Part shown: positions 7,421-19,285 of the stretch, piece by piece
Layout of the letters: every line of letters begins with the position of its first letter
How positions within the stretch are numbered: the first letter of the stretch is position 1
From: an uncultured Pelagibacteraceae bacterium
GTDB taxonomy: Bacteria; Pseudomonadota; Alphaproteobacteria; Pelagibacterales; Pelagibacteraceae
NCBI GenBank assembly: GCA_902627935.1
Contig: CACOLA010000001.1
Span: forward strand, 124,001-188,000
Length of the DNA stretch: 64,000 nucleotides
Direction of reading: 5' to 3'
Notes under the pieces: generated by a model
Seen by the model: the letters and a program-made list of their open reading frames with translations, nothing else
Told to the model about the DNA's origin: nothing
The model's database searches: none
Translations under genes and position numbers: made by a program

Positions 7421-7950
7421 TGAAAAACTGGTATATAGTTCAATCGCACTCAAGTTTTGAGAATAAAGTTGCAGGTTTAATAAAAGAGGAAGCTGAAAAA
7501 GCACAAATTTCTGATAAATTTGAAGAAATTGTGGTACCAACTCATGATGTTACAGAGGTTAAAAGAGGAAAAAGAATTCAAAGAAAAAAAAAGTATTTCC
7601 CTGGATATGTTTTAATTAAAAGTGAAATGGACAATAGTATTTATCATATGATTAAAAATATAAAGAGAGTTAGTGGGTTCTTGGGCACGAAAGGAATGCC
7701 TGTTCCTGTATCTGATAGAGAAATAGAAAAGATTTTAGGTCAAATAAAAGATGGTGTGGCCCAGCCAAAATCTGGTATAGAATATAGCGTTGGTGAAAAA
7801 GTACAAGTAGTTGATGGACCTTTTGCATCCTTCAGTGGAATGGTTGAAGGTATAGATGAAGAAAAATCTAGACTTAAGGTTTCAGTTTCTATATTTGGTC
7901 GTCCAACACCAGTTGAATTAGAATATAATCAAGTGGAGAAAGTAAGTTAA
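7420..7950 (+). CDS. nusG: Transcription termination/antitermination factor NusG
   Basis: A 176-residue NusG. The N-terminal NGN domain begins [17 protein letters not shown] and includes the [10 protein letters not shown] segment near 63-72 that contacts RNA polymerase. The C-terminal KOW domain (about 125-176) has the [18 protein letters not shown] loop. It couples RNA polymerase to Rho or the ribosome. It shares one-base TAATG junctions with secE before it and rplK after it. Confidence 0.96.
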   Translation: MKNWYIVQSHSSFENKVAGLIKEEAEKAQISDKFEEIVVPTHDVTEVKRGKRIQRKKKYFPGYVLIKSEMDNSIYHMIKNIKRVSGFLGTKGMPVPVSDREIEKILGQIKDGVAQPKSGIEYSVGEKVQVVDGPFASFSGMVEGIDEEKSRLKVSVSIFGRPTPVELEYNQVEKVS

Positions 7951-8381
7951 TGGCTGCAAAAAAAGAAATTAGTGGATTTATAAAATTACAAATTAAAGGT
8001 GGACAAGCCAACCCAGCACCACCTGTAGGACCTGCATTGGGTCAGCGTGGAGTTAATATAATGGAATTTTGTAAAGCATTTAATGATAAAACTAAATCTT
8101 TAGCTGGAAAACCTGTTCCAGTAGAGATAACAGTATATAAAGATAAAAAATTTGATTTTAAGATTAAATCTCCACCAGCCTCTTTTTTTATAAGAGAAGC
8201 TGCAAAATTGAAAAGTGGTTCTAAAGAGCCAGGAAGAAATATTGTAGCTTCAATAACAAAAAAACAAGCTGAGGATATAGCTAAACAAAAAATGAGTGAT
8301 CTTAATGCAATAGATTTAGAACAGGCTGTTAAGATAATTGCAGGTTCTGCAAGATCAATGGGAATAGAGGTAAAAGATTAA
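7950..8381 (+). CDS. rplK: 50S ribosomal protein L11
   Basis: L11, 143 residues, forms the GTPase-associated centre base with 23S rRNA helices 43-44. The N-terminal domain holds [18 protein letters not shown] with the conserved prolines, and the C-terminal RNA-binding domain contains the [16 protein letters not shown] region. It overlaps nusG and rplA by one base each, indicating a tightly coupled operon. Confidence 0.97.
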   Translation: MAAKKEISGFIKLQIKGGQANPAPPVGPALGQRGVNIMEFCKAFNDKTKSLAGKPVPVEITVYKDKKFDFKIKSPPASFFIREAAKLKSGSKEPGRNIVASITKKQAEDIAKQKMSDLNAIDLEQAVKIIAGSARSMGIEVKD

Positions 8382-9070
8382 TGCCATCAAAAAGATTTAA
8401 AAAACTTCCAAATAAAACATCTGAATTACAGTCAGATGTTATAGAGAAACTATTACCTTTAATAAAAAAAAATTGCACTACAAAATTTGATGAGTCTGTG
8501 GATTTAAATTTTCAAATTAACAATAAACAAAAAAAAAATGAAATTAATATAAGGACAGTTGTAAATTTGCCTGGAGGGAATGGAAAAAAAATTAAAGTAG
8601 CTGTTGTCTGTGAAGATACCAAGGCCTCAGAGGCTAAAGATGCAGGAGCTGATGTTGTAGGGAGCGATGATTTTATTGATAAAATAAAGAATGGTGAAAT
8701 GGACTTTGAAAAACTTATTTGTACTCCATCCATGATGGTAAAACTATCAAAGCTTGGAAAAGTTTTAGGTCCAAAAGGTTTAATGCCAAATCCTAAATTG
8801 GGGTCGGTAACTGATGACCTCAAAAAAGCAGTGACAGATGCTAAATCAGGTCAAGCTGAAATTAGAAATGATAAGGATGGAAATATTGGTGTAAGCATTG
8901 GAAAAAAATCATTCAATGATGATCAATTAATTAAAAATTATAACGCGGTATTAGATACCTTAGATAAAGAAAAATCTAATAATACTTTAAAAGGAGATTT
9001 AGTAAAATCAGCTTTTATAACATCTACAATGGGCGTTTCTTATAAAATCAAATTAGGTAAAAATATTTAA
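8381..9070 (+). CDS. rplA: 50S ribosomal protein L1
   Basis: L1, 229 residues, binds the mobile L1 stalk of 23S rRNA and in many bacteria represses its own L11-L1 mRNA. The central signature KLGKVLGPKGLMPNPKLG and the C-terminal KSAFITSTMGVS segment are intact. It follows rplK with a one-base overlap. The length agrees with other bacteria. Confidence 0.97.
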   Translation: MPSKRFKKLPNKTSELQSDVIEKLLPLIKKNCTTKFDESVDLNFQINNKQKKNEINIRTVVNLPGGNGKKIKVAVVCEDTKASEAKDAGADVVGSDDFIDKIKNGEMDFEKLICTPSMMVKLSKLGKVLGPKGLMPNPKLGSVTDDLKKAVTDAKSGQAEIRNDKDGNIGVSIGKKSFNDDQLIKNYNAVLDTLDKEKSNNTLKGDLVKSAFITSTMGVSYKIKLGKNI

Positions 9071-9074
9071 TATC

Positions 9075-9584
9075 ATGATGAACAAAGAACAAAAAAAAAA
9101 TTATATTAGTGAGATGACGTCTCAATTTGAGAACAGCAAAGCCGTTATGGTAACACATTATCAGGGTTTAACTATGCCTCAATTAGATGAATTGAGATCA
9201 AAAATGAGAGAGCATGGTATAGTATTTAAGATAACGAAAAACAGGATTACAAAATTAGCCTTAGAGAAAACTAAATGTAAAGAGCTTTCGAATTTATTCT
9301 CTGGTCCAACTGCTGTAGCGTTTGGGGAAGATGCAATTATGTCAGCAAGAATTCTGTCAAAATTTGCCAAAGAAAATCAAAATTTAAAGCTCATAGGTGG
9401 AATCATGGATAATGAGGTTTTGGATCAAGCCGGGGTTCAAAATGTTGCCAATTTACCAACTTTAGATGAGGCTAGAGCTAATATTGTAGGTATTTTAAAC
9501 GCTTCAGCGTCAAAAATAGTGAGTATTTTACTTGCACACTCGGAAAAAATGGGTAGTTTGACCCCAGAAAATTCTGAAAAATAA
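9075..9584 (+). CDS. rplJ: 50S ribosomal protein L10
   Basis: L10, 169 residues, anchors L7/L12 dimers to the ribosome. The N-terminal rRNA-binding domain shows VTHYQGLTMPQLDELRSKMR, and the C-terminal helix that holds L7/L12 follows after about residue 140. Two adjacent ATG codons at 9075 and 9078 could both serve as start. It lies four bases after rplA. Confidence 0.96.
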   Translation: MMNKEQKKNYISEMTSQFENSKAVMVTHYQGLTMPQLDELRSKMREHGIVFKITKNRITKLALEKTKCKELSNLFSGPTAVAFGEDAIMSARILSKFAKENQNLKLIGGIMDNEVLDQAGVQNVANLPTLDEARANIVGILNASASKIVSILLAHSEKMGSLTPENSEK

Positions 9585-9601
9585 CCTAAAGAGTAGACAT
9601 T

Positions 9602-9967
9602 ATGCCTGACCTAAATAAAATTATAGAAGATTTATCAAGTTTGACTGTAGCGGAAGCAGCAGATCTTTCAAAGCAATTAGAGGAAAAATGGGGAGTATCT
9701 CCAATGACTGCAGCGGCTCCCGCAGCAGCAGCAGCAGGGGAAGCAGCAGCTGAAAAGGATGATTTCTCGATCATGCTTGTATCAGCTGGTGATAAAAAAA
9801 TTAACGTCATAAAAGAAGTTAGAGCAGCAACATCGCTTGGACTTAAAGAAGCCAAAGATTTAGTTGAGGGTGCGCCAAAAGAAGTTAAAGCTGGTGTTCC
9901 TAAAAAAGAAGCTGAAGAAATTAAGGCTAAACTAGAGGCAGCTGGCGCAAAAGTAGAGCTTAAATAA
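9602..9967 (+). CDS. rplL: 50S ribosomal protein L7/L12
   Basis: L7/L12, 121 residues, is the flexible stalk protein that recruits translation GTPases. The N-terminal dimerisation domain is followed by an alanine-rich hinge at about 38-52, encoded largely by GCA/GCT repeats that produce a local GC peak, and a C-terminal domain containing [15 protein letters not shown]. It is the last gene before the rplL-rpoB gap with its hairpin. Confidence 0.97.
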   Translation: MPDLNKIIEDLSSLTVAEAADLSKQLEEKWGVSPMTAAAPAAAAAGEAAAEKDDFSIMLVSAGDKKINVIKEVRAATSLGLKEAKDLVEGAPKEVKAGVPKKEAEEIKAKLEAAGAKVELK

Positions 9968-9987
9968 ATAATTAGAAAGAATTCATA

Positions 9988-10011
9988 AACTGATTAATTC
10001 GTTGATCAGTT
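9988..10011 (+). other. UUCG-capped hairpin between rplL and rpoB
   Basis: AACTGATTAA (9988-9997) pairs with TTGATCAGTT (10002-10011) over ten base pairs, one of them G-U, closed by a TTCG tetraloop. No U-tract follows and rpoB starts ten bases later, so full termination is unlikely. By analogy with the enterobacterial rplL-rpoB gap, it may be an attenuator or an RNase III cleavage site that sets the ratio of L7/L12 to RNA polymerase. Confidence 0.65.
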
Positions 10012-10021
10012 AAAAATATAA

Positions 10022-13000
10022 ATGCAAATATCTTTTACTGAAAAAAAGAATATTAGAAAGAGTTTTGGTAAACTAAAAGAAAGTCTATCAATACCAAATC
10101 TTATTGAAGTTCAAAAAAATTCCTACGATGAGTTAACAGATTTTAAAAAAGAAGCAGAAGTTGCAAAAGGTTTTGATAGAGTATTTAAAAGTATTTTTCC
10201 TATTGAAGACCTAAATGATAAAGCAACTTTAGAATATGTATCTTACAGGCTGGAAAAACCGAAATTTGATGTTGAAGAGTGTATCGCTAGGGGTCTTACA
10301 TATTCATCTGCTTTAAAATGTACTTTAAGGTTAGTTGTTTATGAAATTGATCAAGAGAATAATACAAAAGATATTTTATCAGCTAAGGAGCAAGAAGTTT
10401 ATATGGGTGAAGTTCCAATGATGACAAACAGTGGTACCTTTATTACTAATGGTGTTCAAAGAGTAGTAGTTAATCAAATGCATCGAAGCCCAGGAGTATT
10501 TTTTGATCATGACAAAGGTAAAACGCATGCTAGTGGAAAATTATTGTTTAATTGTAGAGTTATTCCGAATAGAGGATCTTGGTTAGATTTCGAATATGAT
10601 GTAAAAGATTTTCTATATTTTAAAATTGATAGAAAGAAAAAAATTTTAGCATCAACTCTTTTATTAGCTTTAGGTTTTACTAAATCAGAAATTGTAAATG
10701 AGTTTTATGAAAAAGAAAAATTTATATATGACTCTAAAACTGAGAAATGGAAAACAAATTTTAATCCTGAAAACTATAAAGCTAAAAACTTTTCTGAGGA
10801 AGTGGTTGATGCAAAATCAGGTAAAGTTGTTATTAATTTGGGAGAAAAAATTAACTTTTTAAACGCAAAAAAACTATCAAATGATGGTTTAAAAGAAATT
10901 CTAGTATCAAAAGAGTCTCTATATGGAAAATTTTTACATAAAGATATTAAAGTTTCTGATGAAGAGGGAGGAACTTTTAAAATTGGTACTGAATTAAACG
11001 AAACTATTATAAAACAAATTTTAGATGCAAATATTCATTCTTTAGATATCTCAGTCACAAATTCAATAACTAAAGGACCTTACATATTAACAACTATTCT
11101 AAATGACAAAAATAATTCAAAAGATGAAGCAATAACTGAAATTTATAAGATGTTAAGACCTGGAGAGCCACCTACTATTGAAATTGCCACACAAATTTTT
11201 AACAACTTATTTTTTAGTTCTGATAGATACGATCTTTCAGATGTTGGAAGAGTAAAGATGAATTCAAGATTAAATCTTGAGTGTTCCGATAAAATCACAA
11301 TTTTAAGAAATGACGATATAATTGCAATTGTACATAAAATGTTAGATTTAAGAGATGGAAAAGATGATGTTGATGATATTGATCATCTTGGAAATAGACG
11401 AGTTAGATCAGTTGGTGAACTTGTTGAAAATCAAGCAAGAATAGGTGTTTATAGAATGGAGAGGGCAATCAAGGAGAAAATGACTACTCTTGATGTTGAG
11501 TCAGCTATGCCTCAGGATTTGATTAACGCAAAACCCTTAACAGTGTCATTGAAGGATTTTTTTGCAAGCTCACAACTTTCTCAATTTATGGATCAAACAA
11601 ACCCATTATCTGAAATAACTCATAAAAGAAGAGTTTCAGCACTTGGGCCTGGTGGATTAACTCGAGAAAGAGCTGGATTTGAAGTTCGAGATGTCCATCC
11701 AACGCATTATGGAAGAATATGTCCAATAGAAACTCCTGAGGGTCCAAATATTGGATTAATAAATAGCTTATCAACTTATGCAAAAATTAATAAATATGGA
11801 TTTATTGAAAGTCCTTATAAGAGAGTAAAGGATGGAGTGGTTCAAGATAAAGTTGAATATCTTTCTGCAATGGAGGAGACAAAATTTACAATAGCTCAGG
11901 CTAATACTAAAATTGATAAAAATGGAAAAATTGTAGAAGAACTTGTGTCATGTAGACAAAATTTAAATTTTCTTTTATCAAAACCAGAAACTATTGATTA
12001 TATTGATGTATCACCTAAACAACTTGTATCAGTAGCTGCCTCTTTAATTCCCTTTTTAGAAAACGATGATGCTAATAGAGCATTAATGGGATCTAACATG
12101 ATGAGGCAAGCAGTACCTCTATTGAAACCAGAATCACCTCTTGTGGGAACTGGTATTGAAAGTGATGTTGCTTTAGATTCAGGTGTAACAATTGTAGCCA
12201 GAAGAGAGGGTGTTGTTGATAGAATTGATGGTAAAAGAATTGTAGTAAAAGTTACTGAGGAGACTGATTTTACTAAATCAAGTGTTGATATTTATAATTT
12301 ACAAAAATTTAAAAGATCAAATCAAAACACATGTATCAATCAAAGACCCTTGGTAAGAGTCGGTGATAAAGTTAAAACTGGTGATATTATTGCTGATGGA
12401 CCATCAACAAGGTTAGGTGAGTTAGCATTAGGAAAAAATGTTACAGTCGCATTTATGCCATGGCAAGGATATAATTTTGAGGATTCAATTTTGATTTCTG
12501 AGAGGTGCGTTACTGATGATGTTTTTACGTCTGTTCATATTGTAGAATATGAAATAATGGCTAGAGATACAAAATTAGGAGAAGAGGAAATCACACGAGA
12601 TATTCCTAATGTTAATGAAGAAGCTTTAAAAAACTTAGATGAGTCGGGAATTGTTTATATCGGTGCCGAAGTGAATGCAGGAGATATATTAGTTGGAAAA
12701 GTTACTCCAAAAGGGGACTCAGCTTCAGGTCCAGAGGAAAAACTGTTGAGATCAATATTTGGTGAAAAAGCAATAGATGTAACTGATACATCTTTAAGAA
12801 TGTCAAGGGGAAGCAGTGGAACAGTTGTTGATGTGAAGGTATTCAACAGACATGGAATTGAAAAAGACGAAAGATCTATTACTATTGAACGTGCAGAAAT
12901 TGATCAAGTTCAACAAGATAAAATTGTAGAAGAGGAAATTTTAGAGAGAAGTATTAAACAAAGAGTAGCTCAAATTTTATCTGGAGCCTCATTAACAAAA

Positions 13001-14107
13001 AAAATTAAAGACCTTGATGTAGGTACAAAACTTGATTTCGATAAAATTAACACATTGTCGATCAATGATGTTTTTAAGATTAGTGTTGGCAAAAGTAATG
13101 ATGAAGCAACATTAAATCAATTAAAAGATCAATATAATAAAGCTAAACAAGATATTACAGAAAGATTTGAGGATAAAGTTTTAAAAATTAGAAGTGGCGA
13201 TGATCTATTACCAAGTGTCATGAAAATGGTGAAAGTTTTTGTAGCAATAAAAAGAAGGTTGAGACCAGGAGATAAAATGTCGGGTAGGCATGGAAATAAA
13301 GGTGTTGTAAGTAAAATTGTTCCTGTTGAGGACATGCCTTACAGGGAAGACGGAAGACCTGTTGATATAGTTTTAAACCCACTTGGAGTCCCAAGTCGAA
13401 TGAACGTTGGTCAAATTTTAGAAACACATTTAGGCTGGGCTTGCAAAGAATTTGGCGAGGAAGTAAAAAAACTAGTTAATGAAAATAATAAAAGAATTGA
13501 AAAAACCGAAAAAATTTCAAAATTTTTACAATCAGTTTATGGTGAAGAAATTTTTAATGAGAAAGTAGAAAAATTAAGCAAAACAGAATTTAGAGATTTG
13601 TGTGAAAATTTACAAAATGGTGTAGCAATTTCAACCCCTGTATTTGATGGTGCAAAAGAAAAAGATGTCACAAAAATGCTTGAGCTTGCAAAATTACCTG
13701 GTTCTGGACAAACATATTTATGGGATGGAAGAACAGGTGAGAAGTTTGATAGACCTGTAACTGTAGGAATTATTTATATGCTTAAGCTACATCACTTAGT
13801 AGAGGATAAAATTCATGCAAGATCAACTGGGCCTTACAGTTTAGTAACTCAACAACCATTAGGTGGTAAAGCTCAATTAGGAGGTCAAAGATTTGGAGAA
13901 ATGGAAGTGTGGGCTTTAGAAGCCTATGGAGCTTCTTATACTTTACAAGAAATTTTAACTGTAAAATCAGATGATGTTGCTGGACGTGTAAAAGTCTACG
14001 AAACAATAGTTAAAGGAGAAGAAAATTTTGAATCTGGAATACCAGAATCATTTAATGTACTTGTCAAAGAAATAAAATCGCTGGCATTAAACGTGGAGCT
14101 TAATTAA
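10022..14107 (+). CDS. rpoB: DNA-directed RNA polymerase subunit beta
   Basis: The beta subunit, 1361 residues, forms one side of the RNA polymerase active-site cleft. The rifampicin-binding region around 515-560 reads [19 protein letters not shown] then [10 protein letters not shown], the wild-type sensitive pattern. The C-terminal half holds [15 protein letters not shown] and the [20 protein letters not shown] segment. Length is as expected for proteobacteria. It is preceded by the hairpin-bearing gap after rplL and lies two bases from rpoC. Confidence 0.98.
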   Translation: MQISFTEKKNIRKSFGKLKESLSIPNLIEVQKNSYDELTDFKKEAEVAKGFDRVFKSIFPIEDLNDKATLEYVSYRLEKPKFDVEECIARGLTYSSALKCTLRLVVYEIDQENNTKDILSAKEQEVYMGEVPMMTNSGTFITNGVQRVVVNQMHRSPGVFFDHDKGKTHASGKLLFNCRVIPNRGSWLDFEYDVKDFLYFKIDRKKKILASTLLLALGFTKSEIVNEFYEKEKFIYDSKTEKWKTNFNPENYKAKNFSEEVVDAKSGKVVINLGEKINFLNAKKLSNDGLKEILVSKESLYGKFLHKDIKVSDEEGGTFKIGTELNETIIKQILDANIHSLDISVTNSITKGPYILTTILNDKNNSKDEAITEIYKMLRPGEPPTIEIATQIFNNLFFSSDRYDLSDVGRVKMNSRLNLECSDKITILRNDDIIAIVHKMLDLRDGKDDVDDIDHLGNRRVRSVGELVENQARIGVYRMERAIKEKMTTLDVESAMPQDLINAKPLTVSLKDFFASSQLSQFMDQTNPLSEITHKRRVSALGPGGLTRERAGFEVRDVHPTHYGRICPIETPEGPNIGLINSLSTYAKINKYGFIESPYKRVKDGVVQDKVEYLSAMEETKFTIAQANTKIDKNGKIVEELVSCRQNLNFLLSKPETIDYIDVSPKQLVSVAASLIPFLENDDANRALMGSNMMRQAVPLLKPESPLVGTGIESDVALDSGVTIVARREGVVDRIDGKRIVVKVTEETDFTKSSVDIYNLQKFKRSNQNTCINQRPLVRVGDKVKTGDIIADGPSTRLGELALGKNVTVAFMPWQGYNFEDSILISERCVTDDVFTSVHIVEYEIMARDTKLGEEEITRDIPNVNEEALKNLDESGIVYIGAEVNAGDILVGKVTPKGDSASGPEEKLLRSIFGEKAIDVTDTSLRMSRGSSGTVVDVKVFNRHGIEKDERSITIERAEIDQVQQDKIVEEEILERSIKQRVAQILSGASLTKKIKDLDVGTKLDFDKINTLSINDVFKISVGKSNDEATLNQLKDQYNKAKQDITERFEDKVLKIRSGDDLLPSVMKMVKVFVAIKRRLRPGDKMSGRHGNKGVVSKIVPVEDMPYREDGRPVDIVLNPLGVPSRMNVGQILETHLGWACKEFGEEVKKLVNENNKRIEKTEKISKFLQSVYGEEIFNEKVEKLSKTEFRDLCENLQNGVAISTPVFDGAKEKDVTKMLELAKLPGSGQTYLWDGRTGEKFDRPVTVGIIYMLKLHHLVEDKIHARSTGPYSLVTQQPLGGKAQLGGQRFGEMEVWALEAYGASYTLQEILTVKSDDVAGRVKVYETIVKGEENFESGIPESFNVLVKEIKSLALNVELN

Positions 14108-14109
14108 AA

Positions 14110-17100
14110 ATGAAAAAAGAATTAACAGATCTTTTTAAAAATTCAGAGATATCAGAGGCACAAAATTTTAATAGTATAAAAATATCTTTGGCTAGTCCTG
14201 AAAAAATAAAATCTTGGACATATGGAGAAATAAAAAAACCAGAGACTATCAACTATAGAACTTTTAGACCTGAGAAAGATGGTTTATTTTGTGCAAGAAT
14301 ATTTGGGCCAATTAAAGATTATGAATGTCTATGTGGAAAATACAAAAGAATGAAATTTAGAGGCATAATCTGTGAAAAATGTGGTGTTGAAGTAACAAAA
14401 TCAAATGTACGTAGAGAAAGAATGGGTCACATTAATCTTGCAACCCCGGTTGCTCACATTTGGTTCTTGAAATCTTTACCAAGTAGAATTGCCTTGGCCG
14501 TAGACATGAAGCTTAAAGAAATTGAGAGAGTTTTATATTTTGAAAACTTTATTGTTATAGAGCCAGGATTAACAGGATTAAAAAAGAATCAACTTCTTAA
14601 TGAAGAGGAATTAGCAAAATATCAGGATGAATTTGGTGAGGAGGCATTTACAGCAGGCATAGGTGCAGAAGCTGTGCTGGAAATGTTAAAAAATTTAGAC
14701 TTAGAGTCAGAAAGAAAGTACTTAGTCAACTACATCAAAGAAACTAAGTCTAAAGTAAATGAGGAAAGAGCAATAAAAAGATTAAAACTAGTTGAGTCAT
14801 TTATTGAAACTGGGCAAAAACCAGAGTGGATGATAATGACAGTAGTACCTGTGATACCACCAGAATTAAGACCATTAGTACCACTAGATGGGGGTAGATT
14901 TGCCACTTCAGATTTAAATGATTTGTATAGAAGAGTAATAAATAGAAACAATCGTCTGAAAAGATTAATGGATCTTAAGGCACCAGATATCATAGTCAGA
15001 AATGAGAAAAGAATGCTCCAAGAATCAGTAGACGCTCTTTTTGACAATGGTAGACGAGGAAGAGTAATCACTGGAACAGGGAAACGTCCTCTAAAATCTT
15101 TGGCAGAAATGCTGAAAGGTAAACAAGGGAGGTTTAGACAAAATTTATTAGGTAAGCGAGTTGATTATTCAGGAAGATCGGTAATTGTTGTAGGTCCTGA
15201 TTTAAAACTTCATGAATGTGGTCTACCAAAAAAAATGGCATTAGAATTATTTAAACCTTTTTTATATGCTAGACTAAATAAACTTGGTTTAGCCTCTACT
15301 ATTAAGCAAGCGAAAAAATTGGTTGAAAAGGAAACAAATGCTGTATGGGATGCTCTTGAGTTGATCGTAAGGGAACATCCTGTATTACTAAATAGAGCAC
15401 CAACCTTACACAGACTAGGTGTTCAAGCATTTGAACCAAAATTGATAGAAGGTGATGCTATTGAGTTACACCCATTAACTTGTGCAGCATTTAATGCAGA
15501 CTTCGACGGAGATCAAATGGCTGTTCATGTACCTTTAAGTTTGGAGGCACAATTAGAAGCCAGAATATTAATGCTTTCTACAAATAACATTTTATCACCT
15601 TCAAACGGAAAACCAATTATTGTTCCAAGTCAGGATATGATTTTAGGTATATATTATTTATCACAAGATCCATTAACAGATAAGCCCTCAGGATATTTCG
15701 TTGACGCAGATCAAATCGAATTTGCTTTATCATCTGGTCAGATAAAAGTTCATAGCACAATTATATCAAGATTTGAGACTGTTGATAAAGATGGTAATAA
15801 AAAATATGAAAAATATACCTCTACAGCAGGAAGATTTTTATTAGCTAATTTATTACCAAAAAATAAAGATATAAAGTTTTCTTTAATTGACAGATTATTA
15901 CCAAAAAAAGTTGTTTCAGAAATTATAGATATTGTATTTAGATTTTGTGGTCAAAAAACTACAGTAATTTTTTGTGATAAATTAAAAGATTTAGGATTTA
16001 AACATGCATTTAAAGCAGGTATTTCTTTTGGTAAGGATGATCTAGTTATACCAGAGAGCAAAACTCAACTTATAGATGATACAAAAAAATTAATTACTGA
16101 TTACGAAACTCAGTATGCTGAAGGCCTTATAACAAGGGGTGAAAAGTATAATAAAGTGGTTGATGCATGGTCAAAATGTACTGATCGAGTAGCAGGTGAA
16201 ATGATGAAAGGAATTTCAGCAACTGAAAAAACTTCTGAGGGATTAAAAATAAATTCTGTATTTATGATGGCTGATAGCGGAGCCAGAGGTTCTGCAGCAC
16301 AAATGAAACAATTGGCAGGAATGAGAGGATTAATAGCTAAACCTTCTGGAGAAATAATTGAAAGTCCAATAATATCAAATTTTAAAGAAGGTTTAACTGC
16401 GCTTGAGTATTTTAACTCTACTCATGGTGCTAGAAAAGGCTTGGCTGATACAGCACTGAAAACTGCAAGCTCAGGTTATTTGACTAGAAGATTATGTGAT
16501 GTTGCTCAAGATTTAACTATTACTAAAAATAAATGTGAGAAGCCAGGATTTATTGAGTTATCTGAAATTTTAGAGGGTGGTAATGTTGTTGTAAGTTTAT
16601 CTGAGAGAGCTTTAGGTAGAGTTACTGCTGGTGAGGTAAAAAATCCTATTACTGGAGAAGTAATAATAAAAAAATCCTCAATGATTGATGAAGCAGCTTG
16701 TGATCAGATTGATGCTGCAGGAATTAAATCACTTAAAGTTTTTTCAGTTATGACATGTAGCTCTAAAGAGGGTGTTTGTGCTACTTGCTATGGCCGTGAT
16801 TTATCAAGAGGAAAAATGGTTCATGTTGGTGAAGCTATAGGAATGATATCTGCACAATCAATTGGTGAGCCCGGAACACAGTTAACAATGAGAACATTCC
16901 ACGTTGGTGGTACAGCATCAGTAAAACAAGACTCACAAATAGTGACTAAAAACGAAGGGACTTTAAAAATTATAAATTCAAATATATTAGAAGACTCAAA
17001 AAAGAATTTGATAGTTATGGGAAGAAATACTCAATTATCAATTGAGGATGATAATAATGTTCAAGTTGCAGTATACAAAGTTGCTTATGGATCAAGATTA

Positions 17101-18273
17101 TTTTTTAAAAATGGTGATAAAGTTAAAGCTAACACTAAAATTTGTGAATGGGATCCTTACACAACACCAGTTATTGCTGAAAAAAGTGGTGTAGCAAGTT
17201 ACGTAGATTTAATTGATGGTATGTCAATTCAAGAAACGATTGATGATGCAACAGGAATTTCGTCTAAATCTGTAATTGATTGGAGATCTCAGTCAAAAAG
17301 TACAGATTTGAAACCAAGAATTACTTTAAGAGATGAAAGAGGCAATGTAATTAAAAAAGCTGATGATAATGAGGCAAGATATTATTTAGTACCTGACTCA
17401 ATTCTTTCTGTGAAAGATGGACAAAAAGTATCTGCTGGAGATGTTATAGCTAGACTTCCAAAAGAAACTACTAAGACTAAAGATATTACAGGTGGCCTAC
17501 CAAGAGTTGCTGAGTTATTTGAAGCTAGAAAAGCAAAAGATAGTGCTATAATAGCTGAAAATGATGGACAGGTTGTTTTTGGAAAAGAAGTAAGAGGAAA
17601 ACAGAGAGTTTCAATAGTTCCTGAAGACGGATCAGAGGCCTCTAATTACTTAATCCCTAAAGGAAAACATATCAACTTCAATCAAGGTGAGAAAATTAAA
17701 AAAGGAGAATATTTATTGGATGGCCAACCTCTACCTCATGATATTTTAAGAATTATGGGTATAAAAGATTTGACAGAGTATTTTGTAAATCAAGTTCAAG
17801 AAGTTTACAGATTACAGGGTGTAATAATTAATGATAAACATATCGAAACAATTTTGAGACAGATGCTTAAAAAAGTTGAAGTGAAAAATTCAGGAGACTC
17901 GTCTTATTTACCTGGTGAAATTATAGATAGAATTAAATTTGATAATAATAATGAGAAGTTAAAAGCTGATGGAAAAATACCTGCGACTGGAGAGAGAGTA
18001 TTAATGGGTATTACTAAAGCATCTTTACAAACTGAGTCATTTATTTCAGCTGCTTCATTTCAAGAAACAACAAGAGTTCTTACTGATGCTGCTATTAAAG
18101 GGAAAATTGATCCATTAAACGGACTAAAAGAAAATGTAATAGTGGGCAGGTTAGTACCTGCTGGAACAGGAAATATTAAGAATAAATGGAATAAAAAAGC
18201 TCTTGAGGATGATAATAAATTTTTGTCTGATCAAGAAAAGATAGAGGCTTCAGAAACCCCCGTAAATTCATAA
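14110..18273 (+). CDS. rpoC: DNA-directed RNA polymerase subunit beta'
   Basis: The beta' subunit, 1387 residues. The catalytic NADFDGDQ motif places the magnesium-binding aspartates at 464, 466 and 468. The N-terminal zinc site has four cysteines at 73, 75, 88 and 91. A second zinc site is formed around [16 protein letters not shown]. The trigger loop and C-terminal jaw are complete. It is the last gene of the secE-rpoC transcript; a 164-base gap with a predicted promoter and leader separates it from rpsL. Confidence 0.98.
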   Translation: MKKELTDLFKNSEISEAQNFNSIKISLASPEKIKSWTYGEIKKPETINYRTFRPEKDGLFCARIFGPIKDYECLCGKYKRMKFRGIICEKCGVEVTKSNVRRERMGHINLATPVAHIWFLKSLPSRIALAVDMKLKEIERVLYFENFIVIEPGLTGLKKNQLLNEEELAKYQDEFGEEAFTAGIGAEAVLEMLKNLDLESERKYLVNYIKETKSKVNEERAIKRLKLVESFIETGQKPEWMIMTVVPVIPPELRPLVPLDGGRFATSDLNDLYRRVINRNNRLKRLMDLKAPDIIVRNEKRMLQESVDALFDNGRRGRVITGTGKRPLKSLAEMLKGKQGRFRQNLLGKRVDYSGRSVIVVGPDLKLHECGLPKKMALELFKPFLYARLNKLGLASTIKQAKKLVEKETNAVWDALELIVREHPVLLNRAPTLHRLGVQAFEPKLIEGDAIELHPLTCAAFNADFDGDQMAVHVPLSLEAQLEARILMLSTNNILSPSNGKPIIVPSQDMILGIYYLSQDPLTDKPSGYFVDADQIEFALSSGQIKVHSTIISRFETVDKDGNKKYEKYTSTAGRFLLANLLPKNKDIKFSLIDRLLPKKVVSEIIDIVFRFCGQKTTVIFCDKLKDLGFKHAFKAGISFGKDDLVIPESKTQLIDDTKKLITDYETQYAEGLITRGEKYNKVVDAWSKCTDRVAGEMMKGISATEKTSEGLKINSVFMMADSGARGSAAQMKQLAGMRGLIAKPSGEIIESPIISNFKEGLTALEYFNSTHGARKGLADTALKTASSGYLTRRLCDVAQDLTITKNKCEKPGFIELSEILEGGNVVVSLSERALGRVTAGEVKNPITGEVIIKKSSMIDEAACDQIDAAGIKSLKVFSVMTCSSKEGVCATCYGRDLSRGKMVHVGEAIGMISAQSIGEPGTQLTMRTFHVGGTASVKQDSQIVTKNEGTLKIINSNILEDSKKNLIVMGRNTQLSIEDDNNVQVAVYKVAYGSRLFFKNGDKVKANTKICEWDPYTTPVIAEKSGVASYVDLIDGMSIQETIDDATGISSKSVIDWRSQSKSTDLKPRITLRDERGNVIKKADDNEARYYLVPDSILSVKDGQKVSAGDVIARLPKETTKTKDITGGLPRVAELFEARKAKDSAIIAENDGQVVFGKEVRGKQRVSIVPEDGSEASNYLIPKGKHINFNQGEKIKKGEYLLDGQPLPHDILRIMGIKDLTEYFVNQVQEVYRLQGVIINDKHIETILRQMLKKVEVKNSGDSSYLPGEIIDRIKFDNNNEKLKADGKIPATGERVLMGITKASLQTESFISAASFQETTRVLTDAAIKGKIDPLNGLKENVIVGRLVPAGTGNIKNKWNKKALEDDNKFLSDQEKIEASETPVNS

Positions 18274-18302
18274 AAATCTGATAAATTCAGTCTAGTTTTA
18301 GT

Positions 18303-18330
18303 TTGACAAAATCTTATTAATAAGTATTTT
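18303..18330 (+). promoter_or_regulatory. Probable promoter for the rpsL (str-S10) operon
   Basis: A perfect -35 hexamer TTGACA at 18303-18308 and TATTTT at 18325-18330 are 16 bases apart, in the only sizeable gap between secE and rpoA. It would drive the long ribosomal protein cluster. The predicted leader structure begins immediately after the -10 box, so either the true start is close to it or part of the structure is not transcribed from here. Confidence 0.6.
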
Positions 18331-18403
18331 GGCGGTGTTTTTGGTTGGAATGTAGTGTTAATCACAGACACTAAACGCTGCCACTAATAACCTGTCAGTT
18401 ATT
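18331..18403 (+). ncRNA. Putative structured 5' leader RNA of rpsL
   Basis: GGCGGTGTT (18331-18339) pairs with AACGCTGCC (18374-18382), nine pairs with two G-U wobbles. It stacks on an inner stem, TAGTGTT (18353-18359) with GACACTA (18367-18373), with a 13-base one-sided bulge. A second hairpin, AATAAC/GTTATT, lies at 18386-18403. The local GC content is above background. It could bind a ribosomal protein such as S12 or S7 to repress the operon. No U-tract follows, so it is not an intrinsic terminator. No known riboswitch was recognised. Confidence 0.4.
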
Positions 18404-18437
18404 TCATTCAAAAACTAATAATATAAAAATTATAATT

Positions 18438-18809
18438 ATGCCGACTATTAATCAGTTGTTAAAAAATAAGAGAACTAAACAAACTAAAAGGAATAAAGTT
18501 CCTGCTCTGCAAAAGCAACCACTCAAAAGAGGTGTTTGTGTCAAAGTTTATACAACCACCCCAAAAAAACCTAATTCAGCGTTGAGAAAAGTTGCTAGAG
18601 TAAGATTGTCTAATGGTTTTGAGGTTACTGCATACATACCTGGAGAAGGTCATAATCTACAAGAACACTCAGTTGTCCTTATAAGAGGAGGACGTGTTAA
18701 AGATTTACCTGGAGTACGATATCATATTCTTAGAGGTAATCTAGATACACAAGGTGTTGCGAACAGAAAAAAAAGAAGATCTTTATACGGAACTAAAAAA
18801 GGTAAATAA
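18438..18809 (+). CDS. rpsL: 30S ribosomal protein S12
   Basis: S12, 123 residues, lies near the decoding centre. The [18 protein letters not shown] segment carries K43/K44 and [11 protein letters not shown] carries K88, the wild-type residues at streptomycin-resistance positions. First gene of the str cluster, with a one-base overlap into rpsG. Confidence 0.98.
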   Translation: MPTINQLLKNKRTKQTKRNKVPALQKQPLKRGVCVKVYTTTPKKPNSALRKVARVRLSNGFEVTAYIPGEGHNLQEHSVVLIRGGRVKDLPGVRYHILRGNLDTQGVANRKKRRSLYGTKKGK

Positions 18810-19279
18810 TGTCTAGAAAAAAAACCCAACCCAAAAAAAATGTTATTCCTGATCCTAAATTTAATTCAACGATAATTCCTAAGTTAATTAATAATATAAT
18901 GTATGATGGAAAAAGAGGTGTTGCAGCAAAAATAGTTTATGATGCTATAGAGAAAATCAAAACAAAATCGAAAGATGAACCAATTAATATTTTTAATGAA
19001 GCAATAAATAACATTAAACCTACTGTTGAAGTTAGATCACGAAGAGTAGGAGGAGCAACCTATCAGGTACCAGTAGAAGTAAAAAGTAAAAGAGCTCAAG
19101 CACTGGCAATAAGATGGTTAGTAGACTCTGCTCGAAAAAGAAAAGATAAACATATGTCAGATAAAATATTTAATGAACTTTATGATGCATATGAAAAAAA
19201 AGGTGCTGCAGTAAAAAAAAGAGAGGATGTGCATAAAATGGCAGAATCGAATAAAGCCTTTGCACATTTTAGGTGGTAA
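18809..19279 (+). CDS. rpsG: 30S ribosomal protein S7
   Basis: S7, 156 residues, nucleates assembly of the 30S head. VEVRSRRVGGATYQVPVEV and the following ALAIRWLVDSARKR are the family signature. It overlaps rpsL by one base and lies six bases before fusA. In enterobacteria S7 represses the str operon; whether it does so here is unknown. Confidence 0.97.
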   Translation: MSRKKTQPKKNVIPDPKFNSTIIPKLINNIMYDGKRGVAAKIVYDAIEKIKTKSKDEPINIFNEAINNIKPTVEVRSRRVGGATYQVPVEVKSKRAQALAIRWLVDSARKRKDKHMSDKIFNELYDAYEKKGAAVKKREDVHKMAESNKAFAHFRW

Positions 19280-19285
19280 CACATC

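Noticed and set aside
9720-9740. Microsatellite or phase-variable repeat in rplL
   Set aside because: The GCA repeats encode the normal alanine hinge of L7/L12.
18331-18403. Intrinsic terminator after rpoC
   Set aside because: The stems are not followed by a run of T, and a promoter overlaps their start; a leader structure is a better description.
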